Counted from the stretch's first letter, positions 1-8,746 are shown. The stretch: DNA of 64,000 bases from Celeribacter sp. PS-C1 (GCF_019429625.1 NZ_JAHXRW010000008.1:1-64000); one strand, 5' to 3'. Translations and numbers: made by a program. Notes: generated by a model from the sequence alone, not told the origin.

Positions 1-434
1 TGAACGATGGCGCGGCTGCGCTGATCCTTGCCTCGAAAGACGCCGCCGAAAAGCACGGTCTGACACCCATCGCCAAGGTGCTGGGCGGGGCCGCCGCCGG
101 TGTTGCACCGCGGATCATGGGCTTTGGGCCAGCGCCCGCGTCGAAGAAACTGATGGCCCGTCTCGGTCTCACGCAGGAAGACTTTGCGGTGATCGAACTG
201 AACGAAGCCTTCGCCTCGCAGGGCCTCGCCACGCTGCGCGATCTGGGCATCGCCGACGACGACCCGCGCGTGAACCCGAACGGCGGCGCGATCTCCATCG
301 GCCACCCGCTGGGCATGTCCGGCGCCCGGATCACCGGCACGGCGATGCTGGAGCTGAAGCCGGGTGAAAAGTCGCTCTCGACCATGTGCATTGGCGTCGG
401 TCAAGGCATCGCCATTGCTCTGGAGGCCCTGTGA
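1..434 (+). CDS. Thiolase (acetyl-CoA acetyltransferase family), C-terminal part, cut by the window edge
   Basis: About 143 C-terminal residues of a thiolase, readable from base 3; the start lies outside the window. The thiolase cleaves 3-ketoacyl-CoA with CoA in beta-oxidation. Visible landmarks are the NEAFA block, the GGAISIGHPLG block carrying the catalytic histidine, and the terminal CIGVGQG block with the second active-site cysteine; all look intact. It ends 62 bp before the convergent regulator gene. The position fits a last beta-oxidation step for the acyl-CoA genes further right, but its own promoter is not visible, so membership in the same regulon is inference. Substrate chain length cannot be told from this part. 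Confidence 0.93.
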   Translation, partial: NDGAAALILASKDAAEKHGLTPIAKVLGGAAAGVAPRIMGFGPAPASKKLMARLGLTQEDFAVIELNEAFASQGLATLRDLGIADDDPRVNPNGGAISIGHPLGMSGARITGTAMLELKPGEKSLSTMCIGVGQGIAIALEAL

Positions 435-496
435 AACCCCGCGCGCCCATAGGAGCGGCACGCGGGCCAGGTCACCGTCCGCCCGCTATGGACCGT

Positions 497-2149
497 TCAG
501 AGATCCAGTTTCGTGTAGAGATAGGATCGGGAAACGCCAAGGTATTCAGCGGCTTTCTTTTTGTTGCCATTGAACCGCGCCAAAGCATCAGCGATCAACT
601 TCTGCTCGAGATCATCCAGCGCGCCTTTCAACTTGCTCGGCGTTCGCGGACCTCCCTGCAGATCGGGTTTATCACCCTCCCCCATCATGGCCCCGCCATT
701 CTCAAAGTCGCGGACCGAGAGACGCCCCTCTTCCGCAAAAACAAAAGCGCGCTCAAGGATATGGCGGAGTTGCCGGATATTGCCCGGCCAGGATTGATCC
801 ATCAAATAGTGGGTCACATCGATATCGACCTCGGGAACCGTGCGATTGTGGTGCTCCGCGATCTCTCGAACGAAGTGATTGACCAAGAGCGGGATGTCTT
901 CAATGCGCTCTTCAAGGGTCGGCAATCTGATGACAATCGGGCTGATCCGGTAAAACAGGTCCAGTCGGAATTTCCCCTGATCCACGAAGGCCTCAAGATC
1001 GCGATTGGTCGCGCTGCACAGGCGGAAATCGACATGCTTGGGCTTGTCCCCGCCGACACGCTCGACAACCCGATCTTGCAGGACGCGGAGAAGCTTGGAC
1101 TGAACATCCAATGGCATATCTCCAATCTCGTCCAAAAAGATGGTTCCTTTGTCAGCCATCTCGAACTTGCCAGCCTTGCCCTTCTTCGCGGCGCCGGTGA
1201 ACGATCCGGCCTCGTATCCAAACAGCTCACTTTCGACGAGAGATTCAGGAAGCGCCGCCGCATTCACGGTCACCAATCGCGCATCTTGTCTCGCACTCAG
1301 CATGTGAAGCGCGCGTGCAACAAGCTCCTTCCCTGTTCCGCTTTCCCCTTGAATAAGAACGGGAATGTCCAGCGGCGCGATCTTGCGGATTTGTTGGCGA
1401 ACAGACTGAATGGCGGGGCTTTTGCCGATAATCGCGTCCAGAAAACTCTCGCTTTTATCCGTCTGGGTGATTTCTTTGGTGTGCTTCTTGTAGGTCTCGA
1501 CCTCAGCCTCGAGCACATTGATCCGGCGGGCCATGGCCTGAACCTGCTGGGGTCCTTTGAACATGACGCGACCGATCGCGCCGACGATCGCTTCATTTCG
1601 CCGAATGGGATGGCGCGACACCACCCGCTCACGGCTGCCCATCTTTTGAATCTGACCGACTTCGGCGATGCCCGTTTTGAGGACATGATGCAGGCGCGTG
1701 TTCTCGATCACGTCGCGCACAGGGCGACCGAGGCCTTCGCCCGCGCGCAATCCGAAAAACTTTTCATGAACGGGCGAAATATAGGCCAGCTTCGCCTTCG
1801 CATCGACCACGGCCATCGCATCGTAGGGATCCGTCAAAATGTGTTCGATGATGTCGTAGGCAAAATCGACGTTGAGGACGAAATTCAGAACGTTCTCACC
1901 GGGTTCATCCGAAAGCAGAACGATATAGCCACCGGAAACGGGCGCGACATGAGCGATGCATTTTGCATCGGCAAACAGCATCGGAACGATACGTTTTTCA
2001 CGCGCTTGGGCAATCCAGTCTTCGTCGGACACCATCGCCTGGATGCGAGGATCTTCCGCCTTTCCCAAGGCCGCAAGCACCTGTCCGTCCGTGCCTACGA
2101 TGGCAACTCCGACATGGCTACTAGCCGTTGCGAACTCCGTTCGTCCCAT
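497..2149 (-). CDS. Sigma-54-dependent enhancer-binding regulator (PAS, AAA+, Fis-type HTH)
   Basis: A 550-residue activator of sigma-54 RNA polymerase. In order: an N-terminal segment without a phosphoacceptor receiver domain, a PAS-like sensor at about 105-205, an AAA+ core at about 235-455 with Walker A GESGTGKE and Walker B FLDEIGD, and a C-terminal Fis-type helix-turn-helix ending in GNKKKAAEYLGVSRSYLYTK. The sigma-54 contact loop reads GSFTGA instead of the usual GAFTGA. The sensor architecture suggests direct response to a metabolite, not a kinase. The chosen ATG lies 4 nt after GGAGGG; an in-frame TTG four codons upstream overlaps that site and is less likely. It is divergent from rpoN and is the obvious activator for the sigma-54 promoters in this window (inference). 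Confidence 0.95.
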   Translation of the reverse strand: MGRTEFATASSHVGVAIVGTDGQVLAALGKAEDPRIQAMVSDEDWIAQAREKRIVPMLFADAKCIAHVAPVSGGYIVLLSDEPGENVLNFVLNVDFAYDIIEHILTDPYDAMAVVDAKAKLAYISPVHEKFFGLRAGEGLGRPVRDVIENTRLHHVLKTGIAEVGQIQKMGSRERVVSRHPIRRNEAIVGAIGRVMFKGPQQVQAMARRINVLEAEVETYKKHTKEITQTDKSESFLDAIIGKSPAIQSVRQQIRKIAPLDIPVLIQGESGTGKELVARALHMLSARQDARLVTVNAAALPESLVESELFGYEAGSFTGAAKKGKAGKFEMADKGTIFLDEIGDMPLDVQSKLLRVLQDRVVERVGGDKPKHVDFRLCSATNRDLEAFVDQGKFRLDLFYRISPIVIRLPTLEERIEDIPLLVNHFVREIAEHHNRTVPEVDIDVTHYLMDQSWPGNIRQLRHILERAFVFAEEGRLSVRDFENGGAMMGEGDKPDLQGGPRTPSKLKGALDDLEQKLIADALARFNGNKKKAAEYLGVSRSYLYTKLDL

Positions 2150-2203
2150 AGATCCCTCCAATTTTGCGCCCCGAAACGAGGAACAGCCTCCATTCAGCGC
2201 AAT

Positions 2204-2244
2204 AAAATGTCCATTTTGAAGTCAAGTCAACAAAATAATGTCCA
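2204..2244. promoter_or_regulatory. Paired AATGTCCA motifs in the regulator-rpoN divergent region
   Basis: The octamer AATGTCCA occurs at 2206-2213 and again at 2237-2244, 31 bp apart or about three helical turns. The first copy sits in an inverted AAAATG-TC-CATTTT. The flanking sequence is the only AT-rich part of the 247-bp divergent region. This could be an activator or autoregulator site. I did not find the octamer upstream of the three sigma-54 promoters, so the link to the regulator is unproven. Confidence 0.35.
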
Positions 2245-2396
2245 AAAAATGAACACAAACTCAGAAGCGCGATTACGGGGCGGCGCATCTCTCCATGTGC
2301 GACGACGCGCCTGGAGACAGCAGGGCCAGGATCCGCCAGCGCGCTGATAGGCCCCGCACTCATGTCCAACATTTCAAGCAGTAAGGGAGGACTGCC

Positions 2397-3878
2397 ATGT
2401 TACTTGAACGGAACCTTCATCTTCAGCAGAAGCAAAGCCTGCACATTTCAGCGCAGACCATCCAGTCGTTGAAAATTCTTCAATTCAGCCACGGCGAACT
2501 GTCGTCCTATCTCGAAGATCAAGCCGAGCGAAATCCGCTGATCAACCTCAAGCTGCCAAACCCGACCGACGCGATGCCGGAGCCGCCGACCGAAGCCAAA
2601 GGTCAGACGGAGAGGCTTACAGCGACAAACGCGCCAGGGTCCACTTTTGCGACGGAAAAAACGCATGCAATGCAAAGCGGAGGCGACAGCCTTGGTGCCC
2701 GCCCCTCACAAGGCCAAAGTCGCAAATCGCATGACATTCGCGATGCCATCGATGTTATCGAGGCCACCTGCCCCGCGAAGACCACCCTACGCGAGCATCT
2801 TCTCAGCCAGATCGGCTTTGCCTTTCGTGATCTCTCGGACCAGAGACTGGCTGCGGAACTGATTGAGCACTTTGATGGTGATGGGTATCTTCGCGCAAAG
2901 ACAACGACACTGGCTCCTATGCTCGGTGTCGATGCAGAGAAAATCGAAAAGACACTGAAAGTCATTCAGGGCTTCGATCCGGCGGGGGTTGGCGCCCGGG
3001 ATTTGGGGGAATGCCTGAAGATCCAACTCGAAGATCTCGGCAAACTTCGTCCTGAGATGGAAATCATGTTGGACCACATCGATCTCCTCGCAAAATTCGA
3101 CATTTCCCGTCTGGCTTCCCTGACCGGAACGAGCCGGGACGCCGTCCTGGAGATGGCGAAAGAAATTCGCACGCTCGACCCGAAACCCGGTCGCAAATTC
3201 GACGACAGCCCCACTCTTTCCGCCTATCCAGACATTTTGGTCAACCGGACGCGAGACGGTCGGGTCACCGTCGAGCTGAACAGCGCTCTGCTCCCGCGTG
3301 TTCTCGTTGACAGACAATATTATGCAGAAATCAAAACGCAGCGCCTGAACGAGCAGGACAAAAGGTTTGTCGTCGATTGTATGAAAAATGCGGGTTGGCT
3401 GACAAAGAACCTCGACCAACGCGCCCAGACGATCCTGAAAATCGCCACGGAAATTGCCCGCAAACAAGATCGCTTTCTGCGCGACGGGCCGGAGCACTTG
3501 CGACCGCTCGGCCTGAAGGATGTCGCCGCGGCCGCAGGCGTCCATGAATCCACCGTATGCCGGGCCATTGCCAACAAATACATGATGACCGCGCATGGGC
3601 TGTTCGAGCTGAAGTTCTTCTTCTCCAACTCTTTGGCCTCTCTGGACGGCGGCGAAGACCAGTCTTCGGAAACTGTCCGGCATAAGATCAAACAGTTGAT
3701 CGATGCGGAGAAACCGGAGGCGGTGCTCTCAGATGACGCAATCGTTGCGCAACTTCAGTCCTCAGGCATCGAGGTCGCGCGCCGCACAGTGGCCAAATAC
3801 CGCGACATGATGCGCATTCCATCCTCTCCCCAACGCCGCCGCGAAAAGAGGGCGAAAGCAAAATTCAATTTCGCATGA
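2397..3878 (+). CDS. rpoN: RNA polymerase sigma-54 factor (probable second rpoN copy)
   Basis: A 493-residue full-length sigma-54. Region I is glutamine/leucine-rich (QKQSLHISAQTIQSLKILQFS), followed by the acidic/variable region II, the core-binding part, the HTH that reads the -12 element (around DVAAAAGVHESTVCRAI), and near the C-terminus the RpoN box ARRTVAKYRD, which reads the -24 element; the usual last residue of the box is E. The start follows AGGGAGGA with normal spacing. The usual rpoN neighbours (lptB, hpf/raiA, ptsN) are absent; instead it is flanked by an activator gene and a catabolic operon. This points to a paralogue serving a local regulon, as described for multiple rpoN copies in Rhodobacter sphaeroides. 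That it is not the only copy is inference. Confidence 0.97.
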   Translation: MLLERNLHLQQKQSLHISAQTIQSLKILQFSHGELSSYLEDQAERNPLINLKLPNPTDAMPEPPTEAKGQTERLTATNAPGSTFATEKTHAMQSGGDSLGARPSQGQSRKSHDIRDAIDVIEATCPAKTTLREHLLSQIGFAFRDLSDQRLAAELIEHFDGDGYLRAKTTTLAPMLGVDAEKIEKTLKVIQGFDPAGVGARDLGECLKIQLEDLGKLRPEMEIMLDHIDLLAKFDISRLASLTGTSRDAVLEMAKEIRTLDPKPGRKFDDSPTLSAYPDILVNRTRDGRVTVELNSALLPRVLVDRQYYAEIKTQRLNEQDKRFVVDCMKNAGWLTKNLDQRAQTILKIATEIARKQDRFLRDGPEHLRPLGLKDVAAAAGVHESTVCRAIANKYMMTAHGLFELKFFFSNSLASLDGGEDQSSETVRHKIKQLIDAEKPEAVLSDDAIVAQLQSSGIEVARRTVAKYRDMMRIPSSPQRRREKRAKAKFNFA

Positions 3879-3890
3879 ACGCGCGCGAAG

Positions 3891-3906
3891 TTGGCACAGG
3901 ACTTGC
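3891..3906 (+). promoter_or_regulatory. Sigma-54 (-24/-12) promoter of the DUF35-MaoC-MmgE operon
   Basis: TTGGCACAGGACTTGC has the canonical -24 TGGCAC and -12 TTGC with exactly 10 nt between the invariant GG (3893-3894) and GC (3905-3906). Expected transcription start is about 3917, giving a leader of roughly 170 nt before the first gene. It begins 12 bp after the end of rpoN, so rpoN sits directly upstream of a promoter its product should read. Confidence 0.85.
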
Positions 3907-4091
3907 GCCTCTCCGCTTAAGCCAACTGAACCTGAACGAAAACATGCCTGAAGTTTCCAAAGATATCCTGCGCGCCGACGCATCTCACAGATTCGAGCTG
4001 CCTGAGTGAGCCAAGCGATGGGACCTTATGGGACGCAGACATCAGACTATCCGCGCTCAAACAGAGCGCCGACTTTGGAGGAGTGACACCT

Positions 4092-4490
4092 TTGACCGAA
4101 ATATCCCGCTATGCCAACGGCGACTCCATGGAATACTGGAAGGCCGCTCAGGAAGGACGTCTGATCTTTCAAAAATGCGCATCTTGTGGCGAAATCCAGT
4201 TCCCACCGCGCCACCATTGCGCCTCATGCTGGGAAGCCGATCTTGGCTGGACTGAAAGCTCCGGACTGGGAGAAGTGGAAAGCTACACCATCGTACGTCG
4301 CGCTCCGCTGCCCCAACTCCGCGACAAAGTCCCCTATGTCGTCGCCGCAATCCTCGTCGAGGAAGGCCCTCGCATGCTGACGAACCTCGTGGGGGAGGAT
4401 GCACTCAACGTTGCAATCGGCGCGAAGGTCAAAGTCGTTTTTCAGACAGATGCCGACGACGAAACCCTGCCACAATTCCAATTGGCCTGA
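4092..4490 (+). CDS. Zn-ribbon/OB-fold (DUF35) acyl-CoA-associated protein
   Basis: A small protein of about 132 residues with an N-terminal rubredoxin-like zinc ribbon (KCASCG, then HCASCW, two CxxC pairs about 11 residues apart) and a C-terminal OB fold. Members of this family work as partners of thiolases or aldolases acting on CoA thioesters (for example the small subunit in BbsAB or the ChsH2/Ltp2 pairing) and are often next to MaoC genes, as here. It has no catalytic residues of its own that I can name. Start choice: GGAGGA ends directly against a GTG at 4083, so the in-frame TTG at 4092 has better spacing; 4083 remains possible. It is first in a four-gene operon. Confidence 0.85.
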   Translation: MTEISRYANGDSMEYWKAAQEGRLIFQKCASCGEIQFPPRHHCASCWEADLGWTESSGLGEVESYTIVRRAPLPQLRDKVPYVVAAILVEEGPRMLTNLVGEDALNVAIGAKVKVVFQTDADDETLPQFQLA

Positions 4491-4594
4491 CACTGGCCTG
4501 AAGAAGATCCACAAACGCCGTCCACAAACCGGAAGTCCACAGGACATATCCGAAGCGATCTGCGCGGCACAGAAACACCACGAGGAGACATCAA

Positions 4595-5056
4595 ATGACC
4601 GCACCGGTTCGAGGAAAATACTGGGAAGATTTCGAAGTCGGAGAGACGATTTACACCCCCAAACGCACCGTGACCTCCACGGATATCGTCAACTTCGCTT
4701 GCCTGACCGGGGACTTCAATGAAGTCCATACCAACTGGGAATATTGCAAGGAGACGCAGTTCGGCGAACCGATTGCACATGGCCCACTGGTCTATTCGAT
4801 TGTCGGCGGCCTGCAATATGCCTCTGGTATCAACGATGGAACCCTCATTGCCTTGCTGCAGATTGATGGTTGGCGCATGCTCAAACCCGTGTTCCACGGT
4901 GACACCATCCATGCTGAACTCACCGTCGTCGCAAAGAACGAGACCAGCAAACCCGACAAAGGGGTGGTTTCGATGAAACGTGAATTCAAAAATCAAAAAG
5001 GCGAGACGGTACAGGAAATGGACGTCAAAATGCTCTACAAACGCCGCCCGTCCTAA
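4595..5056 (+). CDS. MaoC-family (R)-specific enoyl-CoA hydratase-like protein
   Basis: A 153-residue hot-dog-fold protein. The hydratase-2 signature is clear: FACLTGDFNEVHTN supplies the catalytic Asp and His, and GEPIAHGPLVYSIVGG is the following conserved helix. Members hydrate 2-enoyl-CoA to (R)-3-hydroxyacyl-CoA. The ATG follows GAGGAG with good spacing. It lies between the DUF35 gene and two MmgE/PrpD genes behind the sigma-54 promoter. The neighbouring crotonase-type hydratase on the other strand gives the (S) isomer, so this one probably acts on a different intermediate or as a partner of the DUF35 protein (inference). Confidence 0.92.
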   Translation: MTAPVRGKYWEDFEVGETIYTPKRTVTSTDIVNFACLTGDFNEVHTNWEYCKETQFGEPIAHGPLVYSIVGGLQYASGINDGTLIALLQIDGWRMLKPVFHGDTIHAELTVVAKNETSKPDKGVVSMKREFKNQKGETVQEMDVKMLYKRRPS

Positions 5057-5086
5057 ACCTGTCCTTGCGACCGAAGTGAAAAGCAC

Positions 5087-6469
5087 ATGACTGACACAGC
5101 AGATATATCTTACGACTTCGCCAGAGTGGTCACCGAAACGCAGTATGATGACATCGACGCAGAGTCTCGCGACCGCGCGAAACAGAGCATCATGGACACG
5201 CTCGGTGTGATCATCGCCGCGAGTTCCCTCACTCCAAAAATCGGCGCCATATCTGATCTGACGTTGGAAATGGGCGGCACACCAGAAGCCACGATGCTTG
5301 GCTTCGGCGGCAAAGTGCCGGCCTTGAATGCGGCCTTTGCAAACGGCGCGATGGCGCATTGTTTGGATTTCGACGACCATGCGCCGGAAGGTCATCACCC
5401 AAGCAGTTCCATCGTGCCGTCAGCTTTCGCACTCGCGGAACGCGCAGGTGCCGTGTCCGGCAAGGAAATGATTGCCGCAACGGCCATCGCCCAAGACATG
5501 TTCCTGCGCATTCGCCGCAATGTCTCCTGGAAACAGGACTGGCATCTGACCACAATCATCGGCGGCCTCTCCGCGGCGGCGGCCTGCGCACGCGTAATCA
5601 AACTCGACCACGCCCAAACTGTCAGTGCGATTGGAATTGCCGGCCATCAAGCGTCCGGAACCATGGAACTGGCATATGGGACCGGAAGCGATTTGCGTGG
5701 CATGTATGCCGGCTTCGTATCGAAACAGGCGACCCTTGCCGGATTGATGGCCCAGCGCGGCATTGTCGGGCCCGGATCGATGATGGAAGGTCGGGCGGGT
5801 TTCTTCGCGACCTATTTAGACGGCAAATACGATCGCGACGCGATGCTCGCAGATCTCGGAACAAATTTCACGGGGCATGCGGTTCAATTCAAGGCATGGC
5901 CATCCTGCGGCCTGACACACTCCTACATTCACGCCATGTCCTGCCTGATGAAAGAACAAGGGCTCACACCCGACGATCTCAAACAGATCACAGTCCATGT
6001 CGGAGATTTTCAGGAGCGGCTTTGCACTCCGATCGAAGACAGACGCGCCCCCAAAGTTCCCGTCGATGCAAAGTTCAGCATTCCCTATTGCGTCGCCGTC
6101 GCGGCCGTCCGCGGCACGGTTGGTTTGAGTGATTTCACGGAAGACGCTTTGGAAAACACGGACGTTTTGAGCGTCGCATCCAAAATCGTCGCGGAACCCG
6201 ATCCGTCCGGTGACTGGGACGGGAAACTGCCCTACGGTCGCGTCTCCGTCATCACACAGGATGGGCGCACCTTCACACGGATCGGGGATCAAGTGCCGGG
6301 AGAATCCGAGGCTCCAATGGACTGGGAGTATATTGTGCAAAAATTCCGCGAAGCTGCCTCTTTCTCGCATAAGCCGTTGGAGAACGCTCAGATCGACCGG
6401 GCCGTTGACATGATTCAGGATCTCGAGAACCTGAACGACGCCACCCACATCATTCGCGCCCTCTCGTAA
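5087..6469 (+). CDS. MmgE/PrpD family protein (first of a tandem pair)
   Basis: A 460-residue member of the MmgE/PrpD superfamily, which includes 2-methylcitrate dehydratase and cis-aconitate decarboxylase. The N-terminal all-helical domain carries HCLDFDDH (the family motif region) and HHPSSSIVPSAFALAE; the C-terminal domain begins around KAWPSCGLTHSYIHA. Length matches the family. No citrate/methylcitrate synthase or prpB lies nearby, so a methylcitrate role is unlikely. In this setting it may hydrate/dehydrate or decarboxylate a branched or cyclic carboxylic acid (inference). It starts 30 bp after the MaoC stop. Confidence 0.9.
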   Translation: MTDTADISYDFARVVTETQYDDIDAESRDRAKQSIMDTLGVIIAASSLTPKIGAISDLTLEMGGTPEATMLGFGGKVPALNAAFANGAMAHCLDFDDHAPEGHHPSSSIVPSAFALAERAGAVSGKEMIAATAIAQDMFLRIRRNVSWKQDWHLTTIIGGLSAAAACARVIKLDHAQTVSAIGIAGHQASGTMELAYGTGSDLRGMYAGFVSKQATLAGLMAQRGIVGPGSMMEGRAGFFATYLDGKYDRDAMLADLGTNFTGHAVQFKAWPSCGLTHSYIHAMSCLMKEQGLTPDDLKQITVHVGDFQERLCTPIEDRRAPKVPVDAKFSIPYCVAVAAVRGTVGLSDFTEDALENTDVLSVASKIVAEPDPSGDWDGKLPYGRVSVITQDGRTFTRIGDQVPGESEAPMDWEYIVQKFREAASFSHKPLENAQIDRAVDMIQDLENLNDATHIIRALS

Positions 6470-6492
6470 GCGACGCCAAGAAGGTTTGATCC

Positions 6493-7845
6493 ATGGACAA
6501 AACGACAAGCCGTATGGCCGAGACAATCTCAACCCTGCGGTTTGACGATTTTTCACCGGAGGTCATTCACGAAACAAAGCGACGTCTTCTGGACAGCGTC
6601 GGCTGCGCCGCTGGCGCATTCCAATACCCGCTAAGCCAAACAATGCGAGACCTCGCAGGCCGAGAAAAAGGGCTTCCGCCAGCGCGTGTCTGGTTTACCG
6701 GGGCCGAAAGCACATTGGACGCTGCGGGTCTCGCGAACGGCACGATGGTTCGATATTTGGACCTGAGCGATACGATCCTGAGCAAAGCGGCGGGTCACCC
6801 AAGCGACATGATTGCTGCCCTGGTCGCTCTGGCGGAAACCCTCGAGGCAGATGGAAAAACTCTCATCACCGCAATCGTGGCCGCCTATGAGGCTTACGGT
6901 CAGCTCTGCGATGCCGTCGCTTTTCAAAAATCCGGGATCGATCAATCAACCGCCGCCGCACTCGGAGCCGCGGCAGGGGCCAGCCACCTGTTGAATCTTG
7001 ATCAAGAACAGACGGGTCAGGCCCTGTCTCTCGCCCTTGGCGCCAACGTCAATCTTTACAACGTCCGCCAAGGCGCGCTTTCAGATTGGAAAGCCATCGC
7101 CGGCCCAAATGCCGCCCGCAACGGCGTCTTTGCCGCGCAAATGGCCGCCGAAGGCTTATCCGGTCCAAGCGCGATATTCGACGGCGCCTACGGCCTCAAA
7201 CATATCACTGGGCCTTTCGAGTTCGGTTCCGAAGGAGCACAGCGGCTTCGCATTCTGGACACGCACCTCAAGGCCTATCCGGTCTGCTACCACGGACAAT
7301 CGGCTGTTGATGCAGCCATGGCCCTGACAGGCAAATTCGCCCCCGAAGACATCCAAACTGTGCGTATTGAAACCTATGATGCCGCTTTCTTGGTTATGGG
7401 GAATGACGGCAGTCGCTGGGCTCCCAAAAACCGTGAAACGGCTGATCACAGCATCCCCTATGTGGTTGGCACCGTCTTCATGACAGGAAATTTGCGACCC
7501 TCGGATTATGACGAGGAAAGCCTGAATTCCCCTGCCCTGCAGGACTTCCTGCCAAAAATTGAGGTGCGATCCTCAGAGGCATTTTCGGCGCTTTATCCGG
7601 GACAAGCCCGCACGCGTATCACCGTCGAAACCCGCACCGGACAGATTGAAACCTCGGAGACCTTGCAACCCAAAGGGCACGTCGAAAACCCCATGAGTGA
7701 TGAGGAATTGGTGCAAAAGTTCGATGGGCTCTGGCCAGAGACATTCAGCGACCATGGAAAATCCAGCATTCTCGACAGGATTTGGAACATCGACACTTTG
7801 GACAGTGTCAAAATTCTTGTGGACGCCCTGTGTGACTACAACTGA
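6493..7845 (+). CDS. MmgE/PrpD family protein (second of a tandem pair)
   Basis: A 450-residue paralogue of the preceding protein. It follows an AAGAAGG ribosome site 24 bp after the preceding stop. The region equivalent to HCLDFDDH reads RYLDLSDT here, so the usual FDD(T)H part is changed and the two proteins probably do not have the same reaction or are subunits of one complex. HPSDMIAALVALAE and KAYPVCYHGQSAVDAA are the other family landmarks. It is the last gene of the operon and converges with the metallo-hydrolase gene. Exact substrate unknown. Confidence 0.88.
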   Translation: MDKTTSRMAETISTLRFDDFSPEVIHETKRRLLDSVGCAAGAFQYPLSQTMRDLAGREKGLPPARVWFTGAESTLDAAGLANGTMVRYLDLSDTILSKAAGHPSDMIAALVALAETLEADGKTLITAIVAAYEAYGQLCDAVAFQKSGIDQSTAAALGAAAGASHLLNLDQEQTGQALSLALGANVNLYNVRQGALSDWKAIAGPNAARNGVFAAQMAAEGLSGPSAIFDGAYGLKHITGPFEFGSEGAQRLRILDTHLKAYPVCYHGQSAVDAAMALTGKFAPEDIQTVRIETYDAAFLVMGNDGSRWAPKNRETADHSIPYVVGTVFMTGNLRPSDYDEESLNSPALQDFLPKIEVRSSEAFSALYPGQARTRITVETRTGQIETSETLQPKGHVENPMSDEELVQKFDGLWPETFSDHGKSSILDRIWNIDTLDSVKILVDALCDYN

Positions 7846-7882
7846 CGATATCAATATCGCAGTTTGGCAGACTGGACCTGCC

Positions 7883-8746
7883 TCACTCTAGCAAATGCCA
7901 GACCTGATGCTCTTTCTCGCCGACCCGTCCTTCGGCGACCAGTTTGCTCAGATGTGCCACGAGATTTTGGCCGGCCGCCCAAATCGCCTTTTCATGCGTT
8001 TGATGCGGGTAAATGCGACGGACCAGCTGCGGCAGGGTTTGCGGGCCTTTCAAGAGTGCGGCCAGAACCGCGTCCTCGCGCCTCTGTCGAAGGTTCAAAA
8101 GCCCCTCATAATACGCCCTCGGCTCGACCTTCATCGGCCCATGCCCCGGCAATAAATGCGTCTCATCGCGTGCGATAAGAAGCTCTAGGCTGCGCATATA
8201 GTCGTGCATATCGCCATGTGTCGGAGACACGATACTGCTGGACCAAGTCAAAACGTGATCACCACTGAACAGCAGCCCATCATCCAGACGCGCGAAACAG
8301 AAGTGATCTCGAGTATGGCCCGGCGTGGCGATGACGGATAGATCGCCAATACGACCCCCATCCGACAACGGCAAATCCGGCGTCAAAGTGTTTGCGACAG
8401 GTGGTAGACTTGCAGCATGGATCGGAGCACCCGTTTCCTCCTGCAAGCGCTTCGCTGCGCCCACATGATCGCCATGGCCATGGCTCACGAGGATCGCGCT
8501 GACCTTCCCTTGGGTTGCACTGACGATAGCATCCACATGTGCCTCGATGTCGGGACCCGGATCAATCACGATGTCTCCGCCGGCGGCCTCGACAAGAAAG
8601 GTGTTGGTCCCGTGGTATGTCATGACACTTGGGTTGCGGGCCACGATACGACGAACCCCGTCAAGCACCGTCACGGGGGATCCATATTCCGGCACCTCTT
8701 CGTGCAGAAAATCGATCGTACGGCTTTTCTTCTTATGGTGCGTCAT
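7883..8746 (-). CDS. LACTB2-like metallo-beta-lactamase-fold hydrolase with C-terminal winged helix
   Basis: A 287-residue metallo-hydrolase. SHGHGDH at about 88-94 is the HxHxDH zinc motif; further ligands are in TPGHTRDH, FSGDHV and LPGHG. The last 70 residues form a winged-helix-like tail (LRQRREDAVLAALLKGPQTLPQLVRRIYP) as in the LACTB2 branch. Members hydrolyse thioesters, RNA or other substrates, so the reaction is uncertain; a thioesterase or lactonase role in the acyl-CoA pathway is possible. It lies 79 bp after the LysR gene and may be co-transcribed with it. The ribosome site is weak. Confidence 0.9.
   Translation of the reverse strand: MTHHKKKSRTIDFLHEEVPEYGSPVTVLDGVRRIVARNPSVMTYHGTNTFLVEAAGGDIVIDPGPDIEAHVDAIVSATQGKVSAILVSHGHGDHVGAAKRLQEETGAPIHAASLPPVANTLTPDLPLSDGGRIGDLSVIATPGHTRDHFCFARLDDGLLFSGDHVLTWSSSIVSPTHGDMHDYMRSLELLIARDETHLLPGHGPMKVEPRAYYEGLLNLRQRREDAVLAALLKGPQTLPQLVRRIYPHQTHEKAIWAAGQNLVAHLSKLVAEGRVGEKEHQVWHLLE

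Noticed and set aside
386-2347. 653-codon open frame on the plus strand opposite the sigma-54 activator
   Set aside because: It is antisense to a gene with complete AAA+ and HTH motifs, shows no recognisable domain and overlaps the thiolase end.
7846-7859. CGATAT-CA-ATATCG dyad between the convergent MmgE and metallo-hydrolase genes
   Set aside because: Only 6 AT-rich pairs with a 2-nt loop and no T-run; too weak to call a terminator.
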